A DNA stretch of 64,000 nt from Micromonospora parathelypteridis (GTDB taxonomy: Bacteria; Actinomycetota; Actinomycetes; Mycobacteriales; Micromonosporaceae). Position 1 is the stretch's first letter, and every line of letters begins with the position of its first letter. The stretch lies in contig NZ_JACHDP010000001.1 of NCBI RefSeq assembly GCF_014201145.1, forward strand, positions 372,001 to 436,000, read 5' to 3'. Position numbers and translations under genes: made by a program. The notes beneath the pieces were generated by a model that saw only the letters and a program-made list of their open reading frames with translations, was not told where the DNA came from and made no database searches. Shown one piece after another: positions 44,603-53,615 of this stretch.

Positions 44603-46183
44603 CTACGCCGACACGTGCGCCACCCCGGGCCGGCCGTGCTGCACGTAGACGCTGGCCCGCGTCGCGACCGGGGCGCCCGGCACGTTGACGTACGGCACGA
44701 CCCGGTAGTCGGTGTGCATCTCACGACGGCCGAGGTGGACCACCTGATATCCGCGCTGGGAGTTGTGGAACTTCATGTGCGGGTTCTCGGCCAGCCAGGT
44801 CACCCCGAGCGAGTCCATGTCGGTGCCGTTACCACCGGAGCTGATCGAGGTGCCGAGGAACTCGGTGCCGATCGTGCGGGAGTTCTGGTCGGCGAAGTTC
44901 AGCTTGAGGTCGGCGGCCACGCTGCGGTGCGCGTCGCCGGTGACGACGAGGAAGTTCTCCACGTTCCGCTTCGCCAGGCCGTCGAAGAGCCGCTGCCGCG
45001 CCGCCGCGTACCCGTCCCAACCGTCCATGCTGTACGTCCCGGCCGGGCCGTCGGTGTGGTCGGCCTCCATGGCGAAGACCTGGTTACCGAGGACGTTCCA
45101 CCGCGCGCGCGACGCGCCGAGGCCCGCCAACAACCACTGCTCCTGCTTGGCGCCGAGGATCTGCCGGTTCGGGTCCCAGCGCAGCGACTGGTCGGTGAGC
45201 TGCTGGTCCCGGAAGCGCCGTGTGTCGAGCACGTCGAGCTGCAGCAGGTCACCGAACGCCAGGCGGCGGTACACCTGCATCTCCGGGCCCCGGGGCATCG
45301 ACGACCGGCGCAGCGGCAGGTTCTCGTAGTACGCCTGGTAGCCGGCGGCCCGGCGCAACCGGAACACGGCCGGATCCTGGTCCGGCTCGGTGTCCGGCTG
45401 CGAGTGGTCACCGGCCCAGTTGTTCTCCACGTCGTGGTCGTCCGGCGCGACCACCCACGGCGCGGCCCGGTGCGCCGCCTGCAACGCCGGGTCCAGCTTG
45501 TACTGGGAGTACCGGATCCGGTAGTCCGTCAGAGCGAACGTCTCCGCCAGCGGGAAGTGCGGACGGCCGATCGTGCCGGCGCCGGCACCCTCGTAGATGT
45601 AGTCACCGAGGTGGACGACCAGGTCCAGATCCTCACGGGCCATGTGCTCGTACGCGGTGAAGAAGCCGTCGGTGTAGGCCTGGCAGCTCGCGAACGCGAA
45701 GGTCATCGACTGCAGGTTGGCGCCCGGCCGCGGGGCCGTACGGGTGCGGCCGACGGGGCTGACCTGGCCCGCGACGCGGAACCGGTACCAGTACACGCGG
45801 TCCGGCCGCAGGCCGTGCACCTCGGCGTGCACCGAGTGCCCCCAGCCGGCGGTGGCACGCTCGGCGCCGTGCCGCACCACCCGGCGGAACTTCTCGTCCT
45901 CGGCCACCTCCCACCGCACGGTGACGGCGCGGTCGGGCATGCCCCCGAGCCCGTCGAGGGCGAGCGGCTCCGGTGCCAGGCGGGTCCAGAGCACGACGCC
46001 GTCCGGCAACGGGTCGCCGGACGCGACACCGAGCGTGAAGGCGTAGCCGGGCAGGGTGATGTGGTCGTTCGAGGTGCCGGAGCTCGCCGAGGCGGGCTCG
46101 GCGGCGAGGATCGTCGCGCCTGCGGCGACGCCACCCAGGGCGAGGAAGTGACGACGCGGCAGTTTGAACGAGGGTTGCGACAT
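44603..46183 (-). CDS. phoD: PhoD-like alkaline phosphatase, Tat-exported
   Basis: 526 residues from ATG 46183. The Tat signal carries PRRHFLALGG (Arg10-Arg11) and ends near ASAS. N-terminal PhoD domain (LGVASGDPLPDGVVLWTRL), then the metallophosphatase domain with FAFASCQAYTDGFFTAYEHM, VVHLGDYIYEG, VVAPDDHDVENNWAGD, VVTGDAHRS and SSGGNGTD, which supply Ca/Fe ligands in PhoD enzymes. It is a phosphodiesterase/phosphomonoesterase released outside to obtain phosphate. PHO boxes were not identified with confidence. Monocistronic, 182 bp from its minus-strand neighbour to the right; 46184-46318 shows no gene. Confidence 0.92.
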   Translation of the reverse strand: MSQPSFKLPRRHFLALGGVAAGATILAAEPASASSGTSNDHITLPGYAFTLGVASGDPLPDGVVLWTRLAPEPLALDGLGGMPDRAVTVRWEVAEDEKFRRVVRHGAERATAGWGHSVHAEVHGLRPDRVYWYRFRVAGQVSPVGRTRTAPRPGANLQSMTFAFASCQAYTDGFFTAYEHMAREDLDLVVHLGDYIYEGAGAGTIGRPHFPLAETFALTDYRIRYSQYKLDPALQAAHRAAPWVVAPDDHDVENNWAGDHSQPDTEPDQDPAVFRLRRAAGYQAYYENLPLRRSSMPRGPEMQVYRRLAFGDLLQLDVLDTRRFRDQQLTDQSLRWDPNRQILGAKQEQWLLAGLGASRARWNVLGNQVFAMEADHTDGPAGTYSMDGWDGYAAARQRLFDGLAKRNVENFLVVTGDAHRSVAADLKLNFADQNSRTIGTEFLGTSISSGGNGTDMDSLGVTWLAENPHMKFHNSQRGYQVVHLGRREMHTDYRVVPYVNVPGAPVATRASVYVQHGRPGVAHVSA

Positions 46184-46318
46184 GGAGGGATACCTTCCGG
46201 AAAGCAGACGGTGTTGCCTTTGCTCCCTTGATCCCAACTGCCCGACATGACACCCGCCAGAACACGCAGTGAACAGGGCCGGGGCAATCCACTCGCGACG
46301 GCGACGCCGGCCGGGTCC

Positions 46319-46355
46319 CGGTGGGAAGCGGCCCGCACAGCGCCGCTTCCCACCG
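46319..46355 (-). terminator. Terminator of the GH2 gene
   Basis: CGGTGGGAAGCGGC (46319-46332) and GCCGCTTCCCACCG (46342-46355) form fourteen perfect pairs with a 9-nt loop, eight bases past the GH2 stop at 46363. Confidence 0.75.
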
Positions 46356-46362
46356 CGTACTC

Positions 46363-49300
46363 CTAGGAGTTGTACGCCTGCGCGGTCACCGTGACCTGGC
46401 GGGCTAGGCCCGGCCGCGCGGGCCAGGAGATCCGCACCTCACGCGTCTCCCCCGGCAACAGCCAGAAGTAGTTGTCGTCGTAACGGGCCGGAAGAACCCG
46501 CTTGCCATGCTGGTCCCGGACGGCGAGCCGAACCAGTGCGGCGACCGTACGGCCCTGGTTGCGGACCGTCGTGGTGACGGTGTTCCGGCCGTCCACGACG
46601 CGTACGGTGCTCGACGACGTCGACAGTCGGGTGCTCGGCAGATCGTTGAGCGCCCGCATCTGCTCGGCCTTGTCGTACCGCCAGTAGGTGTTCTCGGTGA
46701 GCAGCCGGTCGCGGCTGTCCCGCAACTCCAGCCGAACCAGGTGCAGCCCGCCACCGTCCGGCGCGGCGAGCGGGAAGACCGGAGTCGTGGCCGAACGGGC
46801 GACGTCCACCCGCTGACGCTGGGGCGTGCCCAGCGACCGGCCGCTCAGGTCGTAGCGGCGGGCGGTGACGGTGACACCGCTGAGCTTCTCGGTGGTGTGG
46901 TTGACCACCCGCACCTGCCAGGTGCCCGGGTCGGCCTGGACGTGCAGCGGCTCGCAACCCTTGCGGGCCCCGTAGTAGGCGCCGTTCACGTCGAGGTCGT
47001 AGTCGTAGGTCTGCCAGACCGTGCTGTGCCACGCCGGGTGCGACATCCACAGCAGCAGGCCGGTGGCGTCCTGCCACAGGTTGGCGTTCCACGCCTCGAA
47101 CATGGCGCGGTGGCTCTCGTAGTTGACGAACTGCGCGCGGGCGGCGAACTCGTCGAGGGAGCCGGACTCGCCGAGCCGCGCGTCGATCGCCGCCTGGTAC
47201 GTGCCGACGCGCTGGTTCCCGATGGTCGACCAGTCGTGGTAGTTCCACACCTCGCCGATCGGCCACTCCGGCGCGTCGCCGACCAGGTTGCGCATGCTCT
47301 CGACCACCGACACCACCGGCATGCCGATCTCGGTGTGAAAGCCGAACGCGCCCGTGTCGTACGTGTTCTTGTTGTTGTAGGTCCCCGGCTCGACCCAGTG
47401 GTACGGGCCGTGGCCGCTGACGATGCCGCCGGCCGAGTTGGGGATGTAGAGGATCTCCGGGTGCTCGGTGGCGGCGGCCTGCTTCAGCCCGGCGTCCACG
47501 ATCGGCGGCGGGTCCCCCTCGTTGGCGCCGCACCACACCACGATGCTGGGGTGGTGGCGGAAGCGCCGGATGGTGTCGGCGGCGATGTCGACGTAACCGG
47601 GCGGGTTGGGCAGGAACTGGCCCGCCTGCCAGAAGTCGTTCCAGACCAGGATGCCCTGCTCGTCGCAGGCCTGGTACAGCTCCTCGCGGTTGCTGCTGCC
47701 GAGCCAGTTGCGGATCATCGTGAAGTTCATGTCGCGGTGCATCTCGACCGTGTCGGCCAGCCGGTCGGGCAGCACCCGGCGCAGCAGCTCGTCCCAACCC
47801 CAGTTGCCGCCCCGGGCGAACACCGGCACACCGTTGACACTGATCTTGAGCTGGGTGACCGCGTTGCTGACCGACTTCACATCGGTCCACCGCTGCCCGT
47901 CGTCGGAGACCTGGATGACGAAGTCACGGGCGTACGCCTGCTCCCAGACGATCGTCACCTGGTCGAAGCTGACCGGAGCGCCGAGGTCGACCTGGATCCA
48001 CTGGTTGTCCTCGAACTTCGAGGACCACCGGGTCCGCGGGTTGCCGTCGACGGCCCGGTCCGGGCCGTTCGAGTCGCTGTCGGACGACGAGGCGGTGGCG
48101 GTCCTGCGCAGGGCCAGGTCGACGTCCGGCTCGGCCTGCCGCTGCACGGAGAGCGCCCACATGGACACCCCCCACGAGGTCACCCGCGCCCCGGTCTGGA
48201 TGCGCAGGTGCTGGGCGGTCTGGCTCGCGAACGTCTCGACCTGGGTGGCGCGGCTACCGAGCGGGGTGTCGTTGCTGACCGACTTCACGTCGCTCCAGGA
48301 ATCCCCGTCGGCGGAGACCTGGACGCGGTAGTCCAGCGCGTACGCCTGCTCCCACACGATGGTGACCCGGTCGAAGTCGACCGCCGTACCGAGGTCGACC
48401 TGGATCCACTGGTCGTCCTCGGCCTGTGAGGCCCAACGGGTCGCCGGGTCGCCGTCGACGGCCCTGGCGGGCCCGTTGGCGTCGCTCTCCGACGTCGACG
48501 CGCTCACGTCGCGGCGCAGGGCGAGATCCGCGCCGCTGCCGTCGGCCACCGACAGCGAGAACATCGAGATGCCCCACCCGGTGGCACGCTGCCCGGCCTG
48601 GATGCGCACGTGACGCGCGTGCTGCCGGTCGAACGTGACCGTCTGGGTCGCGGCGCCGTCGACGAACTCCAGTGGCGCCTTCCCGGGCGGCGAGATCACG
48701 ATCGGCTGGTGCCAGTCGTAGGCGAACTCCCGGATCCCGAAGCGGAGCTGGCGCCGGTCGCTGACCGCGCGCTTGACGGTGGCGGTGAGCTTGAGGTCGT
48801 ACAGGTGGGGCTCGCCGTAGCCGTTGGGCCACCACAGCCGGGGGTTGCGGAGGCGCAGCGCGTGGAAGCGCTCCGGCGCGAAGGTGACGGTGGTGCTCTC
48901 GCCGGCGGGGACGGTGACGGTGGACTCGACGCGTACCTTGTCGAACTCCGCCCGGACGGTGACCGTGGTGGCGGTGGCCGCCGCGTTGCGGACCGGCACT
49001 CTGATGGTGACCTCGGCGGTGCCGGTGGCCGGCAGGTCGGGCAGCGTGGTCTGGACGTGCGGATCGCCGAGGACGACGGCGCCGGTGCTGCGCAGGCGGA
49101 CGTGGTCCCAGAGGCCGGTGACCCGGTCGCGGACGGCGGGCATCCAGTCCCAGCCGGACACCGCCAGGTAGGTCGGCGCGTCGAGGTAGTGGTGGGCCGA
49201 CTGGAGGAAGGTGCGACCGTCGGTGCCCTTGTCGCCGGGGGTGCCCGGGTGCGGCATCGGGGTGACCCGGACGGCGAGGACGTGCTCGCCCCGGTGACCG

Positions 49301-50397
49301 GCCAGCGCGTCGGTGATGTCGAAGGCCGCCCGCGCGAACGGGTGCTTGACGCCGCCGACCTGCACGCCGTTCACCCAGACCGTGGCCTCGTGGTTGATGC
49401 CGTCGAACTCCAGCCAGATTCGTCGGCCGGCCGACGTGTCCAGGTCACGCGGCAGCCGCAGCGCCCGCCGGTACCACCACGTGTGCCGCGACAGCGCCTC
49501 CGGGATGCGCATGTTGTTGAAGCCGGAGACGGGGTCGGTCAGGTGCCCCTGCTCGACCAGGGTGCCCAGCACGGTGCCGGGCACCGTCGCCGGCAGCCAG
49601 GACCGCACGTCGACGCCGGCGCGGGAGAGCTCCGCGCCATCGGCGGTGCCCGCGAAGTCGTCCATCGTCAGCGACCAGCCCGACTCCAGCGGCACCGTGC
49701 CGTCGGCCACCACCCGCAGCTCGGGGGCCGGACCGGTGTTGCCACCCTCCCAGCTGGTCCAACCCTCGGCCTTCGGCCGGCCCGCCAGGGGTACGCCGTA
49801 GACCTGGAAGCCGTTGAGGCCCACCGGGTTGCTGTTGGAGCGCTTGGTGGCCGTCATCCGGACCCAACGGGCGGTGACCGGCTCGGACAGCTTGATGGCC
49901 TGCACGCCACCCTGCCCCTCGGCGGTCTCGTACACCGACCGCCAGTCGCGGCCGTTGGTGGAAACCTCGATCCGGTACGCCGTCGCGGCGCTGGAGAGGA
50001 TCTCGTCGCCGTCGGTGTCGGTGTAGTTGCCGTCGAACGGCCCGTCGGTGAGCGCGGCCTCGAAGACCAGGGTGACGGCCTCGATACGGCACGGTGCCTG
50101 CAGGTCCACCGAAATCCACTGTGGGTCGCTGTTGGCGGCCCGCCAACCACTCCCCCGAACGCCGGTCTGCGCCAGACCATCCACGGCGAAGGTGCCGGGC
50201 GTCGGCGCGTAGTCGGTCGAGGAGACCGCGACCGGGCGGTACCGGGCGAGGTCGGTGGCCTGCGGCGTGGCAGCCGGCGTCGCCGGAGCGGCGGCCGCGA
50301 CGGCGTCCGGTAGGACCGCGGTCACCCCGACCGAGGCCAGCAGGGTGGCTCCGGCGGAGAGGAAGGTACGCCGCGACAGGGGCGGTAGCTCGGACAT
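46363..50397 (-). CDS. Tat-exported GH2 glycosidase with three F5/8C domains, two nested
   Basis: 1344 residues from ATG 50397, preceded by GGAGG. Tat signal SRRTFLSAG (Arg9-Arg10). An F5/8 type C domain is at ~45-205. The GH2 sugar-binding and beta-sandwich domains follow (TWWYRRALRLPRDL, WLEFDGINHEATVWVNG, LWWPNGYGEPHLYDL, FGIREF). Two tandem F5/8C domains (~578-845: WIQVDLGTAVDFDRVTIVWEQAYA, then a near copy) interrupt the link to the TIM barrel, which resumes at VNGVPVFARGGNWG. Catalytic residues are likely Glu960 (CGANEGD) and Glu1023 (FHTEIG). The fold resembles exo-beta-glucosaminidase or beta-mannosidase-like GH2 enzymes; exact substrate is unknown. Two LacI-type operators sit 15-60 bp upstream. 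Confidence 0.88.
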   Translation of the reverse strand: MSELPPLSRRTFLSAGATLLASVGVTAVLPDAVAAAAPATPAATPQATDLARYRPVAVSSTDYAPTPGTFAVDGLAQTGVRGSGWRAANSDPQWISVDLQAPCRIEAVTLVFEAALTDGPFDGNYTDTDGDEILSSAATAYRIEVSTNGRDWRSVYETAEGQGGVQAIKLSEPVTARWVRMTATKRSNSNPVGLNGFQVYGVPLAGRPKAEGWTSWEGGNTGPAPELRVVADGTVPLESGWSLTMDDFAGTADGAELSRAGVDVRSWLPATVPGTVLGTLVEQGHLTDPVSGFNNMRIPEALSRHTWWYRRALRLPRDLDTSAGRRIWLEFDGINHEATVWVNGVQVGGVKHPFARAAFDITDALAGHRGEHVLAVRVTPMPHPGTPGDKGTDGRTFLQSAHHYLDAPTYLAVSGWDWMPAVRDRVTGLWDHVRLRSTGAVVLGDPHVQTTLPDLPATGTAEVTIRVPVRNAAATATTVTVRAEFDKVRVESTVTVPAGESTTVTFAPERFHALRLRNPRLWWPNGYGEPHLYDLKLTATVKRAVSDRRQLRFGIREFAYDWHQPIVISPPGKAPLEFVDGAATQTVTFDRQHARHVRIQAGQRATGWGISMFSLSVADGSGADLALRRDVSASTSESDANGPARAVDGDPATRWASQAEDDQWIQVDLGTAVDFDRVTIVWEQAYALDYRVQVSADGDSWSDVKSVSNDTPLGSRATQVETFASQTAQHLRIQTGARVTSWGVSMWALSVQRQAEPDVDLALRRTATASSSDSDSNGPDRAVDGNPRTRWSSKFEDNQWIQVDLGAPVSFDQVTIVWEQAYARDFVIQVSDDGQRWTDVKSVSNAVTQLKISVNGVPVFARGGNWGWDELLRRVLPDRLADTVEMHRDMNFTMIRNWLGSSNREELYQACDEQGILVWNDFWQAGQFLPNPPGYVDIAADTIRRFRHHPSIVVWCGANEGDPPPIVDAGLKQAAATEHPEILYIPNSAGGIVSGHGPYHWVEPGTYNNKNTYDTGAFGFHTEIGMPVVSVVESMRNLVGDAPEWPIGEVWNYHDWSTIGNQRVGTYQAAIDARLGESGSLDEFAARAQFVNYESHRAMFEAWNANLWQDATGLLLWMSHPAWHSTVWQTYDYDLDVNGAYYGARKGCEPLHVQADPGTWQVRVVNHTTEKLSGVTVTARRYDLSGRSLGTPQRQRVDVARSATTPVFPLAAPDGGGLHLVRLELRDSRDRLLTENTYWRYDKAEQMRALNDLPSTRLSTSSSTVRVVDGRNTVTTTVRNQGRTVAALVRLAVRDQHGKRVLPARYDDNYFWLLPGETREVRISWPARPGLARQVTVTAQAYNS

Positions 50398-50411
50398 CTT
50401 GCCTCCAGAGA

Positions 50412-50454
50412 TGACAACGTTGTCAGTGGGCGGTGAGCGATGACAACGTTGTCC
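50412..50454. promoter_or_regulatory. Two LacI-type operators upstream of the GH2 gene
   Basis: TGACAACGTTGTCA (50412-50425, perfect palindrome) and TGACAACGTTGTCC (50441-50454) have centres 29 bp apart. Central CG palindromes of this type bind LacI-family repressors that answer to sugars. No LacI gene lies in the window, so the regulator is elsewhere. Confidence 0.75.
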
Positions 50455-50682
50455 GATGGTGGTCGTATGTTCCGCGAGAGTCAAGACCCCGCGTCCATCG
50501 TGATTTCGCGCTTACGTTCCGCACGTCGATCCATCTCGGACATCACCTTCCGAGCACGTCGCCGAGGTGACTCCGACTGGCCGCTGCGGTGGCCGTCGCG
50601 GGGCACCGCCCCGGGCGGCTTGCCGCCCTTCCGGCCAGCTGAACGCCCCTGCCCACCTGCGGGGCAGCGGGGTTGGCGTGCT

Positions 50683-50770
50683 GCCTTTGGAGCTGATGTC
50701 GCAAACGATTCAGACCGGGCCGGCTGCCGCCTCCGGCCGGTGATGTCACAAACGATTCAGCTCCAAAGGC
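50683..50770. repeat. Compound inverted/direct repeat downstream of nhaA
   Basis: Outer inverted repeat GCCTTTGGAGCTGA (50683-50696) and its exact complement (50757-50770). Inside are two direct 20-bp repeats, TGATGTCGCAAACGATTCAG (50694-50713) and TGATGTCACAAACGATTCAG (50741-50760), one mismatch apart, enclosing a GC-rich GGCCGG/CCGGCC hairpin. It starts 35 bp past the nhaA stop. It may work as a terminator in nhaA transcripts, or the CAAACGATTC direct repeats may be protein-binding sites. The remainder of 50455-50682 shows no gene. Confidence 0.6.
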
Positions 50771-50804
50771 ACCGACCAGCGCACCCCGACCCACGGCCCC
50801 GCGG

Positions 50805-52739
50805 TCAGCTCGCCGGGCCGCCCTCGCGAGGCCCGGGATCCCGACGGTGGTACTCGGGGCGGAGCTTGGCGCTCGCGAACGCCCCTTTCACCGCCGCGGT
50901 CAGCGCGGCGATGTCGTACGCGCCATGGTGGCGCCGGCCGTTGATGAAGAAGGTCGGGGTGCCGGTGACGCCGCTGAGGTCGGCGGAGTCGACGTCCTCG
51001 GCGATCCGGTCGACACCCATGCGCTTCACCATGTGCTCCCGGAACCCGTCGAGGTCCAGTCCGAGCTGCTGGGCGTAGCCGAGCACATCGTCGGGATTGA
51101 GTGCGTCCTGGTGCGCGAGAAGGAGGTCGTGCATCTCCCAGAACATCCCCTGCTCGCCCGCCGCCTCGGCAGCCTCGGCGGCGAGTTGGGCGTGTGGGTG
51201 GACGTCGGTGAGCGGCAGGTGTCGCCAGACGTACCGGACGTTGGCGAAGTCGGCCAGCAGCTCCCGGACCACCGGCTCGGCCTGCCCGCAGTAGGGGCAC
51301 TCGAAGTCGCCGTACTCCACGACCGTCACCGGCGCGTCGAGCGACCCGCGCATATGGTCGCGCTCCGGATCGACCGGCAACATCAGGTCGACGATCCCCT
51401 CGGTGACGCCCAGCAGCGCCCGCGCACGCCGTGCCGGCGAGAGCCGCCCGACAGAGCGGAAGACCAGCCAGGTGACGAGGGACGCGCCGAGCGTCGCGAC
51501 GATGATGCCGAGCTTCGCCTCATCCAGGGCGGGGCCACTGAGCGCATGGGTGGCGATCAGGAGCGCGACGGTGAACCCGATACCGGAGACCGTGCCGACC
51601 CCCACGACGGCAAGCCAGCCCACGGGTGGCCGTAACCGGTTGCCGCTCAGCCGAGCCACCAGCCATGAGGTGACGACGATTCCGGCCGGCTTGCCGACGA
51701 CGTACGCGACCACGACACCGAGCGTGACCGGGGAGCTCACGGCCCTGGCCAGCAGGTCGCCGTCGATCACGATCCCGGCGTTCGACAGCGCGAAGAGCGG
51801 CACGACCACGTAACTCGCCCACGGGTGGTAGAGGGTCTGCAGCCGCTCGTTCGGGGACAGCGCCGAGGTGAGCCCGGCCCGGGCCATGCGGGCGAGCTGC
51901 GGTGTGGGCTGTTCCCGGAAGAGGCGGAACTGATCGCTCGCCCGCTGCAGGTCTCCGCGACCCGGGGCGTAGGCGTAGGTCAGCAACCCCATCACCAGGC
52001 CCACCGCGACCGGGTCGACGCCAGACTCCGAGACGGCGAGCCAGGCCGCCACCCCCAGCAGCGCGTAGACCGGCCCGAACCGCACGCGGAAGCCCCGGAC
52101 GAGCAGGACGACACCGAAGATTCCCGCTGCCACGAGCAGCGCCCTCGGCGAAGGATGGTCCGGATAGGCGATCGCCAGCACCGCGATCGCCACCAGGTCG
52201 TCGACGACGGAGACGGTCAGCAGGAAACCTCGCAGCCGATCCGAGAAGCGCGGCCCGAAGACGGCCAGCGCGCCGAGCGCCAGGGCCGTGTCCGTGGCCA
52301 TCACCGCACCCCAGCCCGCAGCGGTGGGGTGCCCTGCGTTGATGACGAGATAGATCACGATCGGCAGGAGCATGCCGGCGATCCCGGCCAGCATCGGCAA
52401 GGCCAGCCGACGCCGCTCCCGCAGCTCGCCGATGTCGAGCTCGCGGCGCAACTCCAGCCCGGCGACCAGGAAGAAGAACGTCATGAGGCCGCTGTTGACC
52501 CAGGTACGCAGGTCGTGTGTCACGTGCCAGTCGCCGAGCTGCAGCGAGAGGGAGGTGCCCCAGAGCGACTCGTACGACGACACGTGCAGGTTGGCCCATA
52601 CGAGCGCCGCCACCGCGGCGACCAGCACGACCCGTGCGCCGCCGGTCTCGGTGCGTAGGAACGCGCGCAGCGGAGCGTCGAACCGCCCCTCCCAGGCGGT
52701 TCGGGCGGACCATCCCCGCAGCGGGTTGTTGCTCGTCAC
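50805..52739 (-). CDS. nhaA: NhaA Na+/H+ antiporter fused to a DsbA-like thioredoxin domain
   Basis: 644 residues from GTG 52739, preceded by AGGAGG. Residues 1-425 are NhaA with about twelve helices: TFFFLVAGLELRREL, VVDDLVAIAVLAIAY (the Asp-Asp ion-binding pair), PLFALSNAGI, GKPAGI, VGVGTVSGIGFTVALLI. Residues 450-630 are a DsbA/thioredoxin domain with YGDFECPYCGQAEPVVREL (CPYC active site) and TGTPTFFING (cis-Pro). The fusion is known in actinobacteria. The thioredoxin part likely faces outside or the cytoplasm depending on helix count; its client is unknown. Exports Na+ in exchange for protons. Confidence 0.9.
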   Translation of the reverse strand: MTSNNPLRGWSARTAWEGRFDAPLRAFLRTETGGARVVLVAAVAALVWANLHVSSYESLWGTSLSLQLGDWHVTHDLRTWVNSGLMTFFFLVAGLELRRELDIGELRERRRLALPMLAGIAGMLLPIVIYLVINAGHPTAAGWGAVMATDTALALGALAVFGPRFSDRLRGFLLTVSVVDDLVAIAVLAIAYPDHPSPRALLVAAGIFGVVLLVRGFRVRFGPVYALLGVAAWLAVSESGVDPVAVGLVMGLLTYAYAPGRGDLQRASDQFRLFREQPTPQLARMARAGLTSALSPNERLQTLYHPWASYVVVPLFALSNAGIVIDGDLLARAVSSPVTLGVVVAYVVGKPAGIVVTSWLVARLSGNRLRPPVGWLAVVGVGTVSGIGFTVALLIATHALSGPALDEAKLGIIVATLGASLVTWLVFRSVGRLSPARRARALLGVTEGIVDLMLPVDPERDHMRGSLDAPVTVVEYGDFECPYCGQAEPVVRELLADFANVRYVWRHLPLTDVHPHAQLAAEAAEAAGEQGMFWEMHDLLLAHQDALNPDDVLGYAQQLGLDLDGFREHMVKRMGVDRIAEDVDSADLSGVTGTPTFFINGRRHHGAYDIAALTAAVKGAFASAKLRPEYHRRDPGPREGGPAS

Positions 52740-52909
52740 GGGGACAATCCTCCTGGACCTTCCCCCGATTTGGCGCCGAATCCTCGCCCCGGGGGCGGCA
52801 TCCCTCCTGGCCGACCAGGGTTCGGGGCATGCACGCAGCGCCACCGGTTGGTAGCGTACCGGTGATCCTGCTGGCGGTGGTCGGCGGTGGTCCCCTGGGG
52901 AGGGTCGAC

Positions 52910-53308
52910 ATGTGGGCGGACGACGCCGCGCTAGACGCGGCGCAGCGCCGGCTCGACGATTGGGAGTCGTCGCTCGCCGAACGGGCGGAGCGGGCGAAGA
53001 CGCTGTCGGCGAGGATGCAGAATCTGACCGGCACCGCCCACAACGCCGACCGGACGGTCGACGTCACCGTCGACGCAGCCGGCCTGCTGATCGACCTGCG
53101 GCTCGACGAGCGCATCCGGCAACAATCGGGGACACGCACCGCACAGCAGATCCTGGAGACCACCAGGGCCGCGCGCGCCGACCTGCTGCGGCAGGTCAGT
53201 GACGTCACCGCGGAGTCCCTCGGCGACGACGCGAGTGCCCGAGCCATCATCGACTCGTACCGCAGCCGGCTGATCCGCGACGAGGGGTCAAGCGATGCCG
53301 GCCGGTGA
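52910..53308 (+). CDS. YbaB/EbfC-like small protein heading a toxin operon
   Basis: 132 residues from ATG 52910 with GGGGAGGG at 52897-52904. Mostly helical. LDAAQRRLDDWESSLAERAERAKTLSARMQNLTGTAHNADRTVDVTVDAAGLLIDLRLDERI has the pattern of YbaB/EbfC nucleoid-associated proteins, which in actinomycetes often precede WXG100 and EspC-type genes. It overlaps the next gene by 14 bp, so it belongs to a four-gene operon ending with a toxin and its probable immunity protein. Confidence 0.75.
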   Translation: MWADDAALDAAQRRLDDWESSLAERAERAKTLSARMQNLTGTAHNADRTVDVTVDAAGLLIDLRLDERIRQQSGTRTAQQILETTRAARADLLRQVSDVTAESLGDDASARAIIDSYRSRLIRDEGSSDAGR

Positions 53309-53615
53309 CGGCATCCAGGTCGACCCGGACGACCTGACCGCCCACGCCGCACGCCTCGATCGCTGCGCCGGCAACCTCGACACCGCCCGCCAGGCCGGCC
53401 AGCACGTCCGGCTGGGCGGCGACGCCTACGGGCAGCTCTGCGCCATGATGCCGATGCTGCTCGACGGCCTGCAACGCACCCTCGTCGACGGCATCGGAGC
53501 CGCCACCGGGTCGGTGCGGGACACCGCCGGAAGGCTGCGAACCAGCGCGGACCGCTACCGAAGCTCGGACGCCCGCGCCAGCCACCTACTCGATCAGACA
53601 CGGCAACGGCGGTGA
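53295..53615 (+). CDS. EspC/WXG-like protein (DUF2580-type)
   Basis: 106 residues. All-helical: IQVDPDDLTAHAARLDRCAGNLDTARQAGQHVRLGGDAYGQLCAMMPMLLDGLQRTLVDGIGAATGSVRDTAGRLRTSADRYRSSD has the spacing of the ESX-1 EspC/DUF2580 family, small proteins secreted with type VII systems. It overlaps the upstream gene by 14 bp and the toxin gene by GTGA. Probably a secretion partner or chaperone for the toxin. No ESX core genes are in this window. Confidence 0.78.
   Translation: MPAGDGIQVDPDDLTAHAARLDRCAGNLDTARQAGQHVRLGGDAYGQLCAMMPMLLDGLQRTLVDGIGAATGSVRDTAGRLRTSADRYRSSDARASHLLDQTRQRR

Noticed and set aside
46507..48429. Long plus-strand frame opposite the GH2 gene
   Set aside because: Shadow frame rich in Arg/Val/Asp; the GH2 gene on minus has conserved motifs throughout.
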